The position numbers and the translations under genes are program-made. The notes beneath the pieces were generated by a model that searched no databases, was not told the DNA's origin, and worked only from the letters and a program-made list of their open reading frames with translations. A stretch of 64,000 nucleotides of DNA from Spinacia oleracea (lineage: Eukaryota > Streptophyta > Magnoliopsida > Caryophyllales > Amaranthaceae), in NCBI RefSeq assembly GCF_020520425.1, contig NC_079487.1, positions 112,874,141 to 112,938,140 on the forward strand, read 5' to 3'. How positions within the stretch are numbered: position 1 is the first letter of the stretch; every line of letters starts with the position of its first letter. This document shows, in pieces, positions 1 through 11,753 of this stretch.

Positions 1-327
1 AAAAAAGTTATATATCTAACAAAGTTGGTGTTTAATTTGTTGTAGTCGTTATGTGAACAATAAATATCATTATGTATGTAAAAGGGTGCTAGAGTAACTG
101 TTATGGTCCACAACAATATTTAGGGGATTTATCTGGTTATGGTACGAAGATCGGGTGAGTCCTATTTTGTAACCAAGCTATAGTCGAGTGATTAAGTGAC
201 ATTCAACGTGAAAAAATGAGCATAGATAAGTATCACATGCATATAGTATACTCCGTAATAACTAGATTAGGTTTCTTGCCTGCACGAATATTATAAAATT
301 ATCATTGGACCATCTTTTTGTAAGATA
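1..327. other. AT-rich flank without recognised gene
   Basis: No coding exon, RNA gene or repeat terminus was recognised here. The base at 327 is the A that directly flanks the Helitron 3' end described next. Confidence 0.5.
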
Positions 328-793
328 CTAGTTGTTGGCCCGCGCGCTATCGCGCACGGTCCCCCAAGATAGTAAAATATAATTAGTGAAATTAATAGCT
401 TAATTATTTTAGCTAAAGTATCTCACTTGTAGTTGGTTAATGTAATTCAAATTTTTATTTGAAAAGGAAGTAATACATGTATCAGCTATAATAAATGCTT
501 ATGTAATACATTTGTTTGATGTTTGCTAAAAAAATAGGACGTAGTAGAATACAAATACTTTATTAAAAAGGCTACATATTCTTCTTTTTAACACATTATT
601 ACAAAACATTATACTCCAAATCATATAATGTTTAGCTATAATTACAATAATAGAATTTACAAGAGAATTTGTCATTCTGACACTCCTTTACAAAGAGTTT
701 GATAACCATTACTTGTGACAAGCCAACTTGGCCTAACCTAAAAGGCTAAAATGACTTATTTGAAACCTGCATATCTAGATAACTTGATAAGTA

Positions 794-1010
794 TCAACTC
801 AAGAGACAACAATAACATATATAAATAAATACATCTGAATAACTTCCACAATATTCTGGTAATGGTGCACTTAAACATCTGGGGCATAATATTTGCACAG
901 TCGGATCCCCATATGCCATACCACGTGCCCATATGTGTTGTTGTAAATTGGTCGAAGAACCATTGACCTCTTTCTTAATTTGTCCATTTCCATTATCTTT
1001 CTGTAGAAAA
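794..1010 (-). pseudogene. Unrecognised exon-like fragment in Helitron
   Basis: An open frame begins directly after a clean acceptor (TTTCTACAG at about 1011-1019) and runs about 70 codons to a stop. It contains the segment QILCPRCLSAPLPEYCGS, with a CPRC pair that might be half of a metal-binding site. I do not recognise the family. It lies closest to the Helitron 3' end, downstream of the MATE pieces and on the same strand. It could be a last exon of a captured gene or chance. Confidence 0.3.
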
Positions 1011-1410
1011 GAATTATACAAATCAGTTTATTTGGAGCATATAGATGTGCATATAGATAAATACTGAAATTATCAACTTAATAATTCAATTTTTCATAAT
1101 GTGAATATAGATAAATACTGAAATTATCAACTTAATAATTTCTTCTGATATTAATCAAGTTAATTTCTTATTTTTACACACCTAAAAGCAAGGACGAATA
1201 AAAAATATCAACAAGAGTTAATCACTTAAACCTATAAACTATATTGTTGCGAAGAAGTGAAGGTCTCTCATTCTAAACTCAAAATGCATTCTTCCTAACT
1301 AAAAACAGAAAAATACTTCAAGTACAAGAAAGATCACACCTGTAGAAGGTTCTTACATATAATCATATTGTTATTCATGTACATACATAGTACAAATTTC
1401 TTACACATAA

Positions 1411-1836
1411 CTACATGCAGCATAAGCAATCCAGATTCCAGATGCGGCTGTCATGCCCACCCCACTTCTGCATGCCGCTGCTTGTTTCCTCCACCTGTAT
1501 AACAGTCATGACTGTTTTATATTGCGAATGTTTTTGCATAATTAAGAATTTAAGATGCATGAAGTTTTGTTCAAAAGTAAGCAGCCTCAACTCTTTTATG
1601 AAGTATATTATCAGAATACTCTAAATGGCATAGTACTAAGAGCAAACCAAACTACAAAAATAAACCAGGACAAAGTAACTCAAATCTCTATCCTCATCTC
1701 TTTATTACAATTTGTTTTGTAAAGGATGAAGAGTATAATGATTGTCTGTAATATGTTTCCATCTATCATGCCCCCCTATAAGCCTTGTCATTGATGGATC
1801 CATATTTCAGAAAATGGGATCTGTACAAATGGAAAG

Positions 1837-1910
<74 letters not shown>

Positions 1911-2440
1911 TAAATAATATTCAGTACCATTACTCCAAAATTTTGCTACATAGCCGATAATGTATCCAAGAGGTAGCTCAAAAGCATAATAGCAGACCAA
2001 ATTTATATTTGCCAAAGTTGCTTGTCACCCCCCTCCAATGGCAACTCCTACAAATATCATAAAAAACTAATTATTTAACCATGCAGTACTAAAGTACAGG
2101 GTGTTCAAGAGTCTATCTATCAGTTGCACGTCGATAGAAAGGAAAAAAAGGCAAAAACATAGTAGGAATTGCAGAAAATGACAGGCTGAACATTGTTAAG
2201 AACCATTGTCACACCAAGAAGCCATGATAAGTTAGCAGTTGCTTGTTGCAATTCCTTGCCGTTAGTGTAAATAACGGCAAATAGTCTCTAGCAACGAGGG
2301 TAAGGGCCATGCACAAAAGGCCGATGAGGAGAGAGTGGAACACTACAACGTACACGCTATATCTAGTTGCCCTTAGACGCTGGAATCCGAGCTCATTTGA
2401 TAGGCAAACACCAATGGTAACAAAAACCCTTCAAATTGAT
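1411..2440 (-). pseudogene. Captured 3' half of a MATE efflux transporter, broken
   Basis: MATE/DTX proteins are proton-coupled efflux carriers of plant membranes. Pieces of the C-terminal half appear in order on the minus strand. At about 2440-2160: SNELGFQRLRATRYSVYV, then, after a frameshift near 2295, LFAVIYTNGKELQQ and LLGVTMVLNNVQPVI. At about 2050-1935: GVAIGGG, then a TGA where the family has the conserved Trp, then ANINLVCYYAFELPLGYIIG. At about 1776-1697: GGMIDGNILQTIIILFILYK. At 1494-1411: VEETSSGMQKWGG to a stop. Introns are retained between the pieces, so this is not a processed copy. The donor after the third piece appears mutated (AT instead of GT), and a (TA)n tract sits in the intron at 1839-1907. 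The N-terminal half was not found. A non-functional fragment is certain; the exact subfamily is not. Confidence 0.82.
1839..1907. repeat. (TA)n microsatellite
   Basis: About 34 uninterrupted AT dinucleotides lie within an intron of the captured MATE fragment. The alternating Tyr/Ile reading frames across it are artefacts. Confidence 0.95.
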
Positions 2441-3599
2441 AGTTTAATTTACCAAAGTTACTTATAGCTTCTATGTATATGCTCAATACAGAAATTTCCA
2501 ACTCCAAAAATAAATGAACTGAAGAGATCAGTGCCTACTACCTAACATAGTAAGAATTTCAATGAAGAAGCCTTTACCTTACAGCAGCTGCAAGTGTCCT
2601 CCATATCTTTCAATAATACAGGCCTAGCATGTTAAAATTTACAAGGCAATAGTTAGCATATGTCACAATCACAACAGAGATAAAAGCCAATGTCACCAAT
2701 ACATGGAGTATAATATAGAACAAATGGTTGAAATTTGAAATACAGGTCTTAGGTACCAATGCCATCATCGACACCACCAACATACGTGACAAGCTAAATA
2801 AGCTAACTGCTAACATCAGCTATTTAGAGAAATTGAACATGGATAAACAAGATCAGTAATGCTTTTATCATCAAACCCTGGGACTGCAAGTAAAAGCCAA
2901 AAGAAAGAACCTTCCAAGATGGAACCAAACCCAGGACAATCCCCTAGTTCCCTTCTTATTTTTAAGGCATTAATTCAGAGGGAGAACATTAGATTTTTCA
3001 AAATTTTGTATTGAAGAACTATCACCCAAGACAGTTTTTCTGTCACACTATCTTTAGAGAAAGCATGTCAGCAGTTAATCTTACAAATTATAGTTACAAA
3101 CTTTCATATAAAGATAGTTCGTCCCTTTCTTCCAAATCTTATGACCAAAAATCCATAAAAGATTTATTTTAATAAAAAGATGTCTGAACCAGATAAAAAA
3201 AATAGTAAGAAAGTTTCTCCGATCCTTTATGCGAAGATGGTTGAAAAGAACTTCAGAAAACAAACAGAAGTCATGAAGTACGTTTCAAAGAGAAAATTTC
3301 TTAACAATTATTTTTCAGGATTTTCTAATATGGAACATTCAACCCTTGCACTCATAAGTATCAGAATATAATGTTTGTTCTAACATTCAACTCTTGTTTT
3401 ATAACAAACCCTATCATATATAAACTATGACATAATTAGTCCTTATATTACCACACCCTTAAAGGCTATTATTCTGATGCAACATTATATTTTTTTTGCC
3501 TGTTATGAATTTATACTTGAATGATCAATATGTGAAGAGATTAAAGAAAGAAGCAAAACTACAAGATGACTCTTATGATAAGCATCGTTTAAGTGTCGG

Positions 3600-3974
3600 C
3601 AACAAGAAAGTCAGCTAGATTATCCTTGGCAATAATGTTATAAAAAGCACGAACTTCATGTTCTTGAGGAGATCAACTAAATAATCATTGATGTCAGATT
3701 GTACTATGGGAATCTTCAAATACATCTAGACAGATTGTTACCTTCAACTTCCTCCATATGCATAGCACATGGACTACAAAAGTCAGCTTTGCCTTTGAGA
3801 TGAGATTAGTCAACTTCCCTCCATACATATATATCATTAATCTCTGAAAACAACTCTGAAGGTAGGCTCTTAATTACACCCAGATTAAGATTATCTAATG
3901 TTGGTAGAGAGTTTCATGGCACGACGGATTTGAAACCATTGATGAGGGTCCAGCATGATCAAGATAAGACTGAC
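3600..3974 (-). pseudogene. REV1-like gene fragment (tentative)
   Basis: A consensus acceptor (GATGCAG) at 3981-3975 opens a frame QSYLDHAGPSSMVSN. After a frameshift and a stop this continues as LDNLNLGVIKSLPSELFSEI and NDIYGGKL. The spacing of V-I-x-x-LP-x-E-L-x-x-EI resembles the ubiquitin-binding motif of REV1-type translesion polymerases, and plant REV1 carries such motifs before its C-terminal domain. A further minus-strand stretch near 3690-3600 reads EVRAFYNIIAKDNLADFLV and may be a later exon of the same gene. Stops and frame changes make it non-functional. The family call rests on one short motif and memory of the family, so another UBM-containing protein is possible. Confidence 0.35.
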
Positions 3975-5181
3975 CTGCATCAAAATCAACATGAAATGAA
4001 ATACAATGTCAAAGGTTGAACATTTCTTCAAATGTAGTGGTTCCTAATTACAAAGTTAAAGATAATAATCTATTTCATCTTTAAGCAAGTAAAACTGAAA
4101 TAATGACAACATAAGAATCTGAAAACAAATAACTACTTTTTGTTATCTCCTAAAGTAAAGATTAAGATTTTTTTTAAAAAAAAAAAACCCACCCTAAGCC
4201 CATTTTTTATATAATATACATAGTATAGTGTTTACAACTTTATATTATAGAAGAAAAATAAACTGAAACTAAAAAATTTAAATTACAGAAATTATTATAC
4301 AATATAGATTAACTGCACTCATACGTATCATCAAAGTACTGCATAATGATCTAACCCACTTTCTTATTTTCTTACTCAATTACTATGATTTCTTTGTAAG
4401 GGTTTTGTGCAATCAATCAAATTTAGAAAATTACTAATATTTTAACCTAATTAAATCAATAGGTCAACCAGATAAACAATTTAGCGTATCTAATACTCCG
4501 TGATCATCATACACTTACAATGAAATTATAATTTATAAATTATTTAATCAAAGGTGTAAACTACAAAGATAATACTAAACTACAGAAAATTTCCAGCTAA
4601 CAACATCAATGGCCTGCAGGACAATCTAACTTTCTAAGGAAAAACTAAAGAAATTAGAGAAGCTTTCTTATGGCTACAACAAACACCTCCTTAAAGTACT
4701 GGAGCATAATAAAGTCATGATTTATTTGATTAAAAATAAGAGCAAGAAAGAGATATAAGAAAGACAGATCCTGCAGAGATATAAATATCTCATGCAAATC
4801 AACAAGATTAATAGCTACCTTTTAAATAGTCCTGACTCCTGAATCATGATGGATTACAATTATCAGACAAAGATTCCTAATTTCATAAATATTAAAGGCC
4901 AACTCAAAGAGAATTCAACTACTAATAATGGCATCGTGCAAACTCACCACATTATTTTATCCATCATTGGTAATACCTGAAATCCTTTGTGTATTGGGGG
5001 GGGGGGGGGGAGAAAGGCTTTTAACTAACATGTCCTTATTTAGCTTCCTAAACACAATGCAACTGAAGAAAATACTTCAATAAATTACAGCCTGATATAA
5101 TTCAAAGACACGCATTCTAATATGCAAGTCTGTCAACTGAAACTGCAGTGTAAATCATATACGCAAAGTTAGATCACTTAC

Positions 5182-5259
5182 GATCTACAAGAGGCTGCTC
5201 AAGTCCATGTAACAATTTGCTCCCACGGCTAACAATTTGGTCAACTTTCTCAGAATACA
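5182..5259 (-). pseudogene. Unrecognised short exon
   Basis: The 78-bp stretch has a good acceptor (GCTGCAG) and a good donor (GTAAGT, complement of 5176-5181). It encodes YSEKVDQIVSRGSKLLHGLE followed by QPLVD without stops. The quality of the two splice sites argues for a real captured exon. I do not recognise the protein. It may belong with the exon at about 6 kb. Confidence 0.35.
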
Positions 5260-5929
5260 CTGCAGCAGTGCAACACAAATTAGATAGGATCAACAACATA
5301 AAGGAGAAACATCATCTAGGCATGTGTTGAACCTTTTTAAAGGTTTCCTAACCATTCTGAAAAGAGTAATTCTTATCAGATTATATCAAGGCAACTATAC
5401 TTATGAAATCACATATAATTACATCAGATGCAACAAATAATAGCTAAAGTTTGTGTTCATATGTGTTCGACTCTAATGGATATAACGAAATTCATTGCTC
5501 AATACGAAAACCAATACAGTTTTTTATTGTTCATTTGTGTCTAATGCTGCGATTAATTTTATGGAAACTGAATACGAAGTATAACTGAATATTTGGTGAC
5601 GAAGGAGGCTTACAGCATAGGTATTTTCATTGATGGTCTCCATGAAAATCACTCAAGAATATGGTGGTAGCATCCAGTGTTGGATACAAAACCAATTTCC
5701 AAGCCAACCAGTTTCAAATTCACTGTCTCCTCCCTCCTTCATCTATACTTTACTGTCTCTCTCTCTAACCCTGACCCCCAATCCCCTCTCTAGCTCTCTC
5801 CAATTACAAGTATTTACTCACATAATATAATTCAATTTACTCAAACTGATCTGATACTGAACGAACATAAACGCTTACAATTTAATTCTGATCTGATACT
5901 GAACGAACATAACTGATCTGGTTTTTGTG

Positions 5930-6189
5930 CCCACTTTAAAGTGGAGGCTGACTCATTAGCTTCTGAAGCGGCTTGAGATCCGCCTTTAGACTCCTTGGAA
6001 CCTTCATCTACCTTCCTTGGAGATTGTTCTTTTCCAGAATCAGATCGCTTAAGAGCATCCCGAACATTAACAACTTCGTCTAGCAACAGTTGTTCATCCC
6101 AGCATAGAAAACATCGACGTGCATCTGCACGGTTCAAATTGAGGAATAGACATGTTCTTCTCCCTATTGAGCTCATGCGCACTGGATAT
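5930..6189 (-). pseudogene. Unrecognised exon-like fragment, Ser/Lys-rich
   Basis: After a possible acceptor (ATATCCAG near 6190), a minus-strand frame reads DEQLLLDEVVNVRDALKRSD and continues as a charged Ser/Glu/Lys-rich tail (SGKEQSPRKVDEGSKESKGG). The composition looks coding rather than random. No family was recognised. It lies on the same strand as the other captured pieces and probably came from a fourth or fifth donor gene. Confidence 0.35.
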
Positions 6190-7176
6190 GATTTCAAAAA
6201 ACACAAAACAAAGTCAAAGAACCAAACTTTAGCAGCCCAAAGAAACAAACTGAGAGGATATAAAGCTTCTAGAATGTAATACAAGAGATATCAAGCCTGA
6301 AAGACCAGGCACTGATATCTTCAAATATATAAACAATGTGAGCAAAGAAGAGGGCTAACCATGGTAAACCTAACAATCAATATGAAAACTGAAACGACCC
6401 GCACTCAAAAAGCGTAATGAGAAAGATTTTAAACATCAGCGAAAAAAAGTGAGGAAATATGTGGCCTTTTCTTGACAATCACAAATCAAATGCGAGAGAA
6501 ATGATTCTACATAAATGATAAAAGTGAAATCAAATTCTCTGAAAGCAACAAGCAACACAAACCAGAGGTAACAAAAGTAAAAACACATACATGCACAATC
6601 ACTCAAAAAGTGATCAAATCACCTAAAATATGTACATCTCATATCCAATTTTCCCCACTACTCCATCGACGCCAGTGACGGGAAAGCTCTTTATATCAAG
6701 CAACTTATGAACACAAATATACGCAACTGGTCAACAGTTAGCAAAAACGTTTTGGATACTACATTATGTTCGTTGTTCTTCCTGGTGTCGACTTACAGAA
6801 CACAAAATAAGTTAAGTAAGCTAATGTTTGTGCCCTCCTATTCCACTTACAACTAAAACTTCCTACAGAACACTTCTTTATTCTTCTAATCCTACTTGTA
6901 TTCAAACGAACAACCATCAAAATACACATCGACTTGTTCAATTTCATACCGATACTCGAAATTGACCCCAACAACAACAGCAACAAAAATTAAAAATCCT
7001 GAATTAATTATTCTAAAACCAATTAATCAATGACTGACGCTTGCAATAAAATCAGACATAAGAACCCTAAAAGGCTGACTCCAACAAGCTACTTATGCCG
7101 ATTTATCAAATTAAATAGACCATTAATTGACATTTCTAAATAAAATAATTGAAAAAATTGAGATTAAAACTCAAAC

Positions 7177-7355
7177 CTTGGAAGGGTCAACTTTCTGGAA
7201 GTTCTTGGCGAGGTAATGACACGATCAACAACCTCAGATTTGTTGAGGAAGGAACATCGGTCCTCATCAGGAAAGTGGCGGTGAGAGAAGAGGAGGTTGA
7301 AGGAAGACGAAACCGAAGATGGAAAATATTTTAGAATTAAGCCCATTTCTCTCAA
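7177..7355 (-). pseudogene. Captured first exon of mitochondrial acyl carrier protein
   Basis: Mitochondrial ACP carries the growing acyl chain in matrix fatty-acid and lipoate synthesis. This piece reads HRHFPDEDRCSFLNKSEVVD then RVIT. After a one-base frame break near 7206 it continues as KNFQKVDPSK, and stops exactly at a donor (AAG then GTTTGAG). Plant mtACP genes have the same segment (FLDKSEV, then KNFQKVDPSK) and, as I recall it, an intron at this place. The second exon, with the DSL phosphopantetheine site, was not found downstream. The frame break and missing exon make it non-functional. Confidence 0.7.
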
Positions 7356-9364
7356 AAGGTGTTTCCATCTTTGGTGAGCTTACTATCACCGGAATCGCCC
7401 CTGCAAATGAAATACAACAAGGTACAAAAAACTTAATACCCAAAGAGGTAGATCTCCTTGCCAGTCAACTGAAATCATCAAAAACAAGTCAAAATTTTAG
7501 AACATCCAAAGATTCGCTAACGATAAAAACATCGCTTTAATCCTGCAGCAATGTTCTAATTATATCTCTCCCAAACTTTCAGGTCTCTTCCAAAACGCAA
7601 GGTGCAAAAAATGGATCGTCAGACATTTGATTTTATTTTATTTTTTTAACGTGCATTTAGCAGTTCTATCACATCAAATTCCTATACAGGCTAATTATGA
7701 AGGAGGACAACTTTAGGCGGGCTCACAGGAAAACATTTGCTTCCCCTTCCAGAATAATGGGTCACATTTGAATTTAACAGTTAAACCATACATTTTCAAG
7801 AATTGCATCAAATTATGACACAGGATTAACAGTGTAAGGCGATCATTTTATAAGCATATGATATCATGATAAATGCTCGAAGTTGACAAAAACCGACTAC
7901 ACAAGTCAAATGTGGCATTTTATTACGGGACTGAGTAACAAAATCGTTGCATACGTAAAACCCTGGCTACAGTGTACAGACTACAGAGTTATACGCCCAT
8001 ACGACCCGTTACTGTCTAATTCCCCCTCTAAAAAACAAACTGCAAAGCACATGGACGCATTCACTTCAATTGACCCACCAAAGCCCTCAACGTCTCTAGC
8101 AGACTGTACCAAAAAAGACACGAGGACCATACAAAGTTACAAACCAAAATGGACCTCAATGTATGTCTTAAATTCTTAATAATAAATGAAAGATTGAACC
8201 TATTCTTACCATCCTGAATAAGTCTAAATTCATGAAAAATACTAAATTGCTATCATGAAACTTTATGACATCTAAGAAATGCGGCTTTGAGACTAACCAT
8301 AAGTTCCCATTTATAGTTGGTTCTAATTATTTGATCATGACATCCAATAACAAAATATTACACCAATGTAATAAAGCAATGAGCATCTCTAAATTAAGAT
8401 GGACGCAGGACATAAAGCATGCATTGTCATCTACAAGATTTCAGCATGTAAATCTCCTAACATAGTGACAACAATGTTATTGGCAAGTAACAGAACAGGA
8501 AAAAAACATAAAGGAACGAATCGGAGGAAGAATTTCACCTCACAACATCTCACCCAAAAAATGAAATGCAGATATCCCAAGTTTAATACGAAGTAAACAA
8601 CAATACAACTCAATTCTTCTAAACGTGAAGATATAACATTCCAATCATGTCAGGACAACCAGAGTATATAGCAACCGATATCCGAAGTTTAATTAATAAA
8701 CAATCAACAAAACTTGTTTTCATTTCTTGTTCATGTCATTTCAGTTCCTGTAAACCTGAACAACATAACCATTCCAAGCAGAGTATGCCAGTATGTACCT
8801 AATAGAACAAACCAACAAAATCACTCCAAATCAAATTAATCTAATTTACACAATTCAAACTAATTACCAACAAAACCCTAATTACCAACCATTTCTCACA
8901 CAAAATTAAATTAAATTCAAGAAACAAAAACTAAATTAAAAGAGAGAGATACCTTGCGAACCAAGTGAGAAGCACCAACTTTTGAATCAAAAACTTCTTC
9001 TTTTTGGAAGAGAAGAGAGATCGAAGAAAATGGTGAAAACTTCAAAACATCGCATCAAATTGATCAAAGATCTGACCTAATAATAGCAGCAAAAGACTTT
9101 GTAAAGGGAGTTGCTCAAATGATGAATAATAGCAGCAAAAACCATCGCGAAGATTTGACCTTTTCTGAAGAATTGAAACCCTAATAGCAATGCATCCATA
9201 CACAAAATAGAGGCAAAAAAGCCCAAAAAAAAGACTTATCAAATAAATATGAACGATAAATCGAGGTAGAAAAAAACAGAATTCAAAATCTAATCATAGA
9301 GGATAATATACCCAACAAGAACAATTACCTAAATAAGGTAAATCTAAACATGAAGGGAACTTAC

Positions 9365-9475
9365 ATCTTGAGCGGAGATCTTAGCCAGGAAGGTGGAGTC
9401 CTCTTGTAGGGGATAGAAGAGGCGGACATTGAGAGTGTAAAAGAAGAAGTACCCGCGACTGTGCATACGACCCAT
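9365..9475 (-). pseudogene. RPS13: Captured first exon of ribosomal protein S13 (uS15)
   Basis: The segment starts MGRMHSRG, the invariant N-terminus of eukaryotic small-subunit protein RPS13. Next come about 26 bases that do not match where about 9 are expected. It then returns to SIPYKRTPPSWL, followed by a one-base frame break before KISAQD and a donor GTAAGT. The order and both borders match exon 1 of a plant RPS13 gene. The upstream sequence (9480-9740) looks like its 5' UTR and promoter, so this fragment may once have supplied a promoter to the Helitron. No further RPS13 exons were found. It is clearly a broken copy. Confidence 0.8.
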
Positions 9476-9874
9476 GGTGACGGCGTAGGTAAGAAGTAAT
9501 CGATCCTAGTTTGGGTGGCGCTACGACAGCTGCTTCTTCTCCTTGCTGCTGCTGACGACGCGTCACCGATCACTTTGTAAATTTGGATTTGAGATTGATA
9601 GTTAGGAGTGAGAATGGTTTGGTAGTTGATGGAGTGAATTATGAAAAAGAAAATGAAAGAGCTTAGAACCCTAGAAATAGGTGGCCTCGAATGGCTGGGA
9701 GTGTTTGCAGAGAAGAGAAAAGGGGAAGATCTGAATGACAAAAGGGTTTAACGTTAAAGCAATGACTGAGAGGAAGGGCACAAAAGATAAATGGTAGGAA
9801 TATAAGGGCATTTTGGTCATGGGACTATTGCATGAATAGTGAACTTGGACTCCTCACTTTTAAAAGGTTGTAGA

Positions 9875-11242
9875 TTTGAATAACAAAAGAATTGTTTGAA
9901 AATAAGGTGTACAAAAGATTTTGACTAATTTTCAAACGATTAATAATTTTTTTGTCATATATACTGAATTATTTTCCATAATAAATTATTGAAATAAATA
10001 AATAAAAAAGTTTTGGTAGGAGAATTTTTTACCGGGAAATGACACCTATCATTTTTTATGTCTGTTATATAATATAATATAATATAATGTAGTAGAAGAT
10101 TGTCTCGAATAATTGAGTTTAATTCTAGATTTGTTTGATATTTCATCTTTTAATTAAGTACTATGTAACAAAATGAGATTCACAACAAGCCTTACTTTTA
10201 GATTAAGCGATTAATTTTGTTCCTGGAAAAAAAACTACTCCCATTTCAAAACCTTACACGTTTTATTTTAATTTGTTTCATAATATTCTTTACAGTGTGC
10301 TTTATACTATTTTTGGACATAAAATTTATTATCTTACTCCTCTTATCCCACAACATTTACATTTTTTCACTCACTTCCCTTTGTTCATTTTTTATGTCCA
10401 TCCACCTTTTTACACATCTATCTTCATTTATCAATATTTTATTAAATTATCCCATATTTTTCTTAATATTTATGCAAATATTAACCGTAAAGATTATTAT
10501 GAAACGAAGGTAGTATGTTGATAGGTGATGAATACGGACTACGAAGGAGTAGATTTTATTATTACTATGTATTACGTACTTTATTGCAAAGTTCACAGGT
10601 TTCAGGGTTGTTAACTAAAAGGATCGAGTTTATCCCTCAGACTCACCCATAATATTCACTCTCTGTTATATCAGCTTTCCACTAACTTTTTCATTATTCA
10701 GACTCACAAAAGACTCTTCTTATTTTTACACATTATCCCCAAACTCGTCTCAAACTTAACTAAACTCTTTTAAAAAAAGTAAGATAAAGTATAATGATGT
10801 GGAATAATTTGATTTGGTTGGAGGAAAAGTGGAGTCTTAAGTGAGTCTTGAGTGAGTCTTGGATTTTCAAACTCATTTCAAGACTTGTTGTAATCTTTTG
10901 CCATATTATCCCAAGACTTAGACTCGAGACTCACCTTAAGACTCACCACAAGACTCACCTTAAGACTTGAAATAAACTCACCTCAAGACTTACCTTGTGA
11001 TAAAAAAAAAACCTTGAGATATATGCATTTATTTTTTACTACACAAAGACTATAACCATGTTCAATTAGCATCAATTCATGTTTATTTACCCAACTATTT
11101 ATCTGGCTGCACCATGCTTATAAATTTAATAATTTATGTTAGTGTGCACCCTTGTCCACCATCTATGTTATGTAATTCGATACATGGGCTTAGATCGAGT
11201 ATCCGTAAGTGGTAATCAAACTAATCGCTACATACTCTACCT
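9875..11242. other. AT-rich intergenic DNA
   Basis: No gene was recognised. At about 10820-10990 the sequence is an inverted arrangement of the word GAGTCTTAAG/CTTAAGACTC and relatives (several AAGACTCACC copies facing GTGAGTCTTG copies). It could fold back and may be a degenerate foldback element. A short TAATATAATA run lies near 10070. Confidence 0.5.
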
Positions 11243-11250
11243 CAAAGGAG

Positions 11251-11745
11251 TAGGGATAGCCATGGGTCGAATTCAGATTAGCTGGAGCTTCATCCACATC
11301 CACTTGTTTATCAATATGCTTCACCCGCTTAACTCATCACCCACATCCACCCATCCGTCATCCGCGGTTGGAAGGGTGGATCGGGTGAATAACAGATGAA
11401 TGTTTTATTTTTTTAAAAAATCAATAAACTCTAACATATACTTCGTACTTGTAGTAATTTTCATCAATAAATAAATATTTTGTATAAAAAAATAACCACA
11501 AATGATTTGAAAAATAATAATTTGCAATAAGAAGTAAAAATAATTTCTTGAATATATAATATTTTTTTAATTTGAGTGAGTAATATATTAACCGGATGAA
11601 TTGATGATTAACGGATGGAGCGAGGGTCATCCGTACCCGACCCGATCCATAACCCACATCTTACCCGTCTAGTTCGGATATCCATCCACTTAATAATTGC
11701 GGGTGGATCGGGTAAATGGATATCTCTTTAACATTCCCATCCCTA
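11251..11745. mobile_element. hAT-type MITE, 495 bp
   Basis: The ends are TAGGGATAGCCATGGG and, inverted, CCCATCCCTA. The flanks CAAAGGAG (11243-11250) and CCAAGGAG (11746-11753) form an 8-bp target duplication with one mismatch, typical of hAT elements. Inside are inverted GGGTCGG/CCCGACCC-like words and no coding sequence. Confidence 0.72.
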
Positions 11746-11753
11746 CCAAGGAG

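Larger units (their letters stand above)
328..9874 (-). mobile_element. Large non-autonomous Helitron with captured gene fragments
   Basis: Read on the minus strand, the element starts at 9874 with TCTACAACCTTTTAAAAG. It ends at 331-328 with CTAG, preceded by a GC hairpin (GCGCG, loop ATAG, CGCGC at about 341-355). The flanking bases are A at the 5' side (complement of T9875) and T at the 3' side (complement of A327). This is the A^T insertion rule of Helitrons, which make no target duplication. All gene-like pieces inside lie on the minus strand, are partial, keep intron borders and come from unrelated families, as expected for transcriptional-orientation gene capture. No Rep/helicase coding was seen, so it would need another element to move. 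The 3' end is well supported. The 5' end was chosen by the TC start, the A flank and the 5'-AT-rich style shared with other Helitrons in the window. Alternative: a cluster of ordinary pseudogenes next to a shorter Helitron. Confidence 0.6.

Noticed and set aside
1742-2015. Open frames of alternating Ile-Tyr on both strands
   Set aside because: They are produced by the (TA)n microsatellite.
7883-8179. 98-codon plus-strand frame
   Set aside because: No family resemblance, no splice or promoter context, and it runs opposite to the captured exons; chance frame in the Helitron.
9365-9475. Functional RPS13 gene
   Set aside because: A 17-base excess after MGRMHSRG, a one-base frame break and missing later exons exclude function.
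10217-10521. Hydrophobic 98- and 82-codon frames
   Set aside because: Low-complexity AT-rich sequence read as Phe/Ile/Leu; two overlapping frames are open for the same compositional reason.
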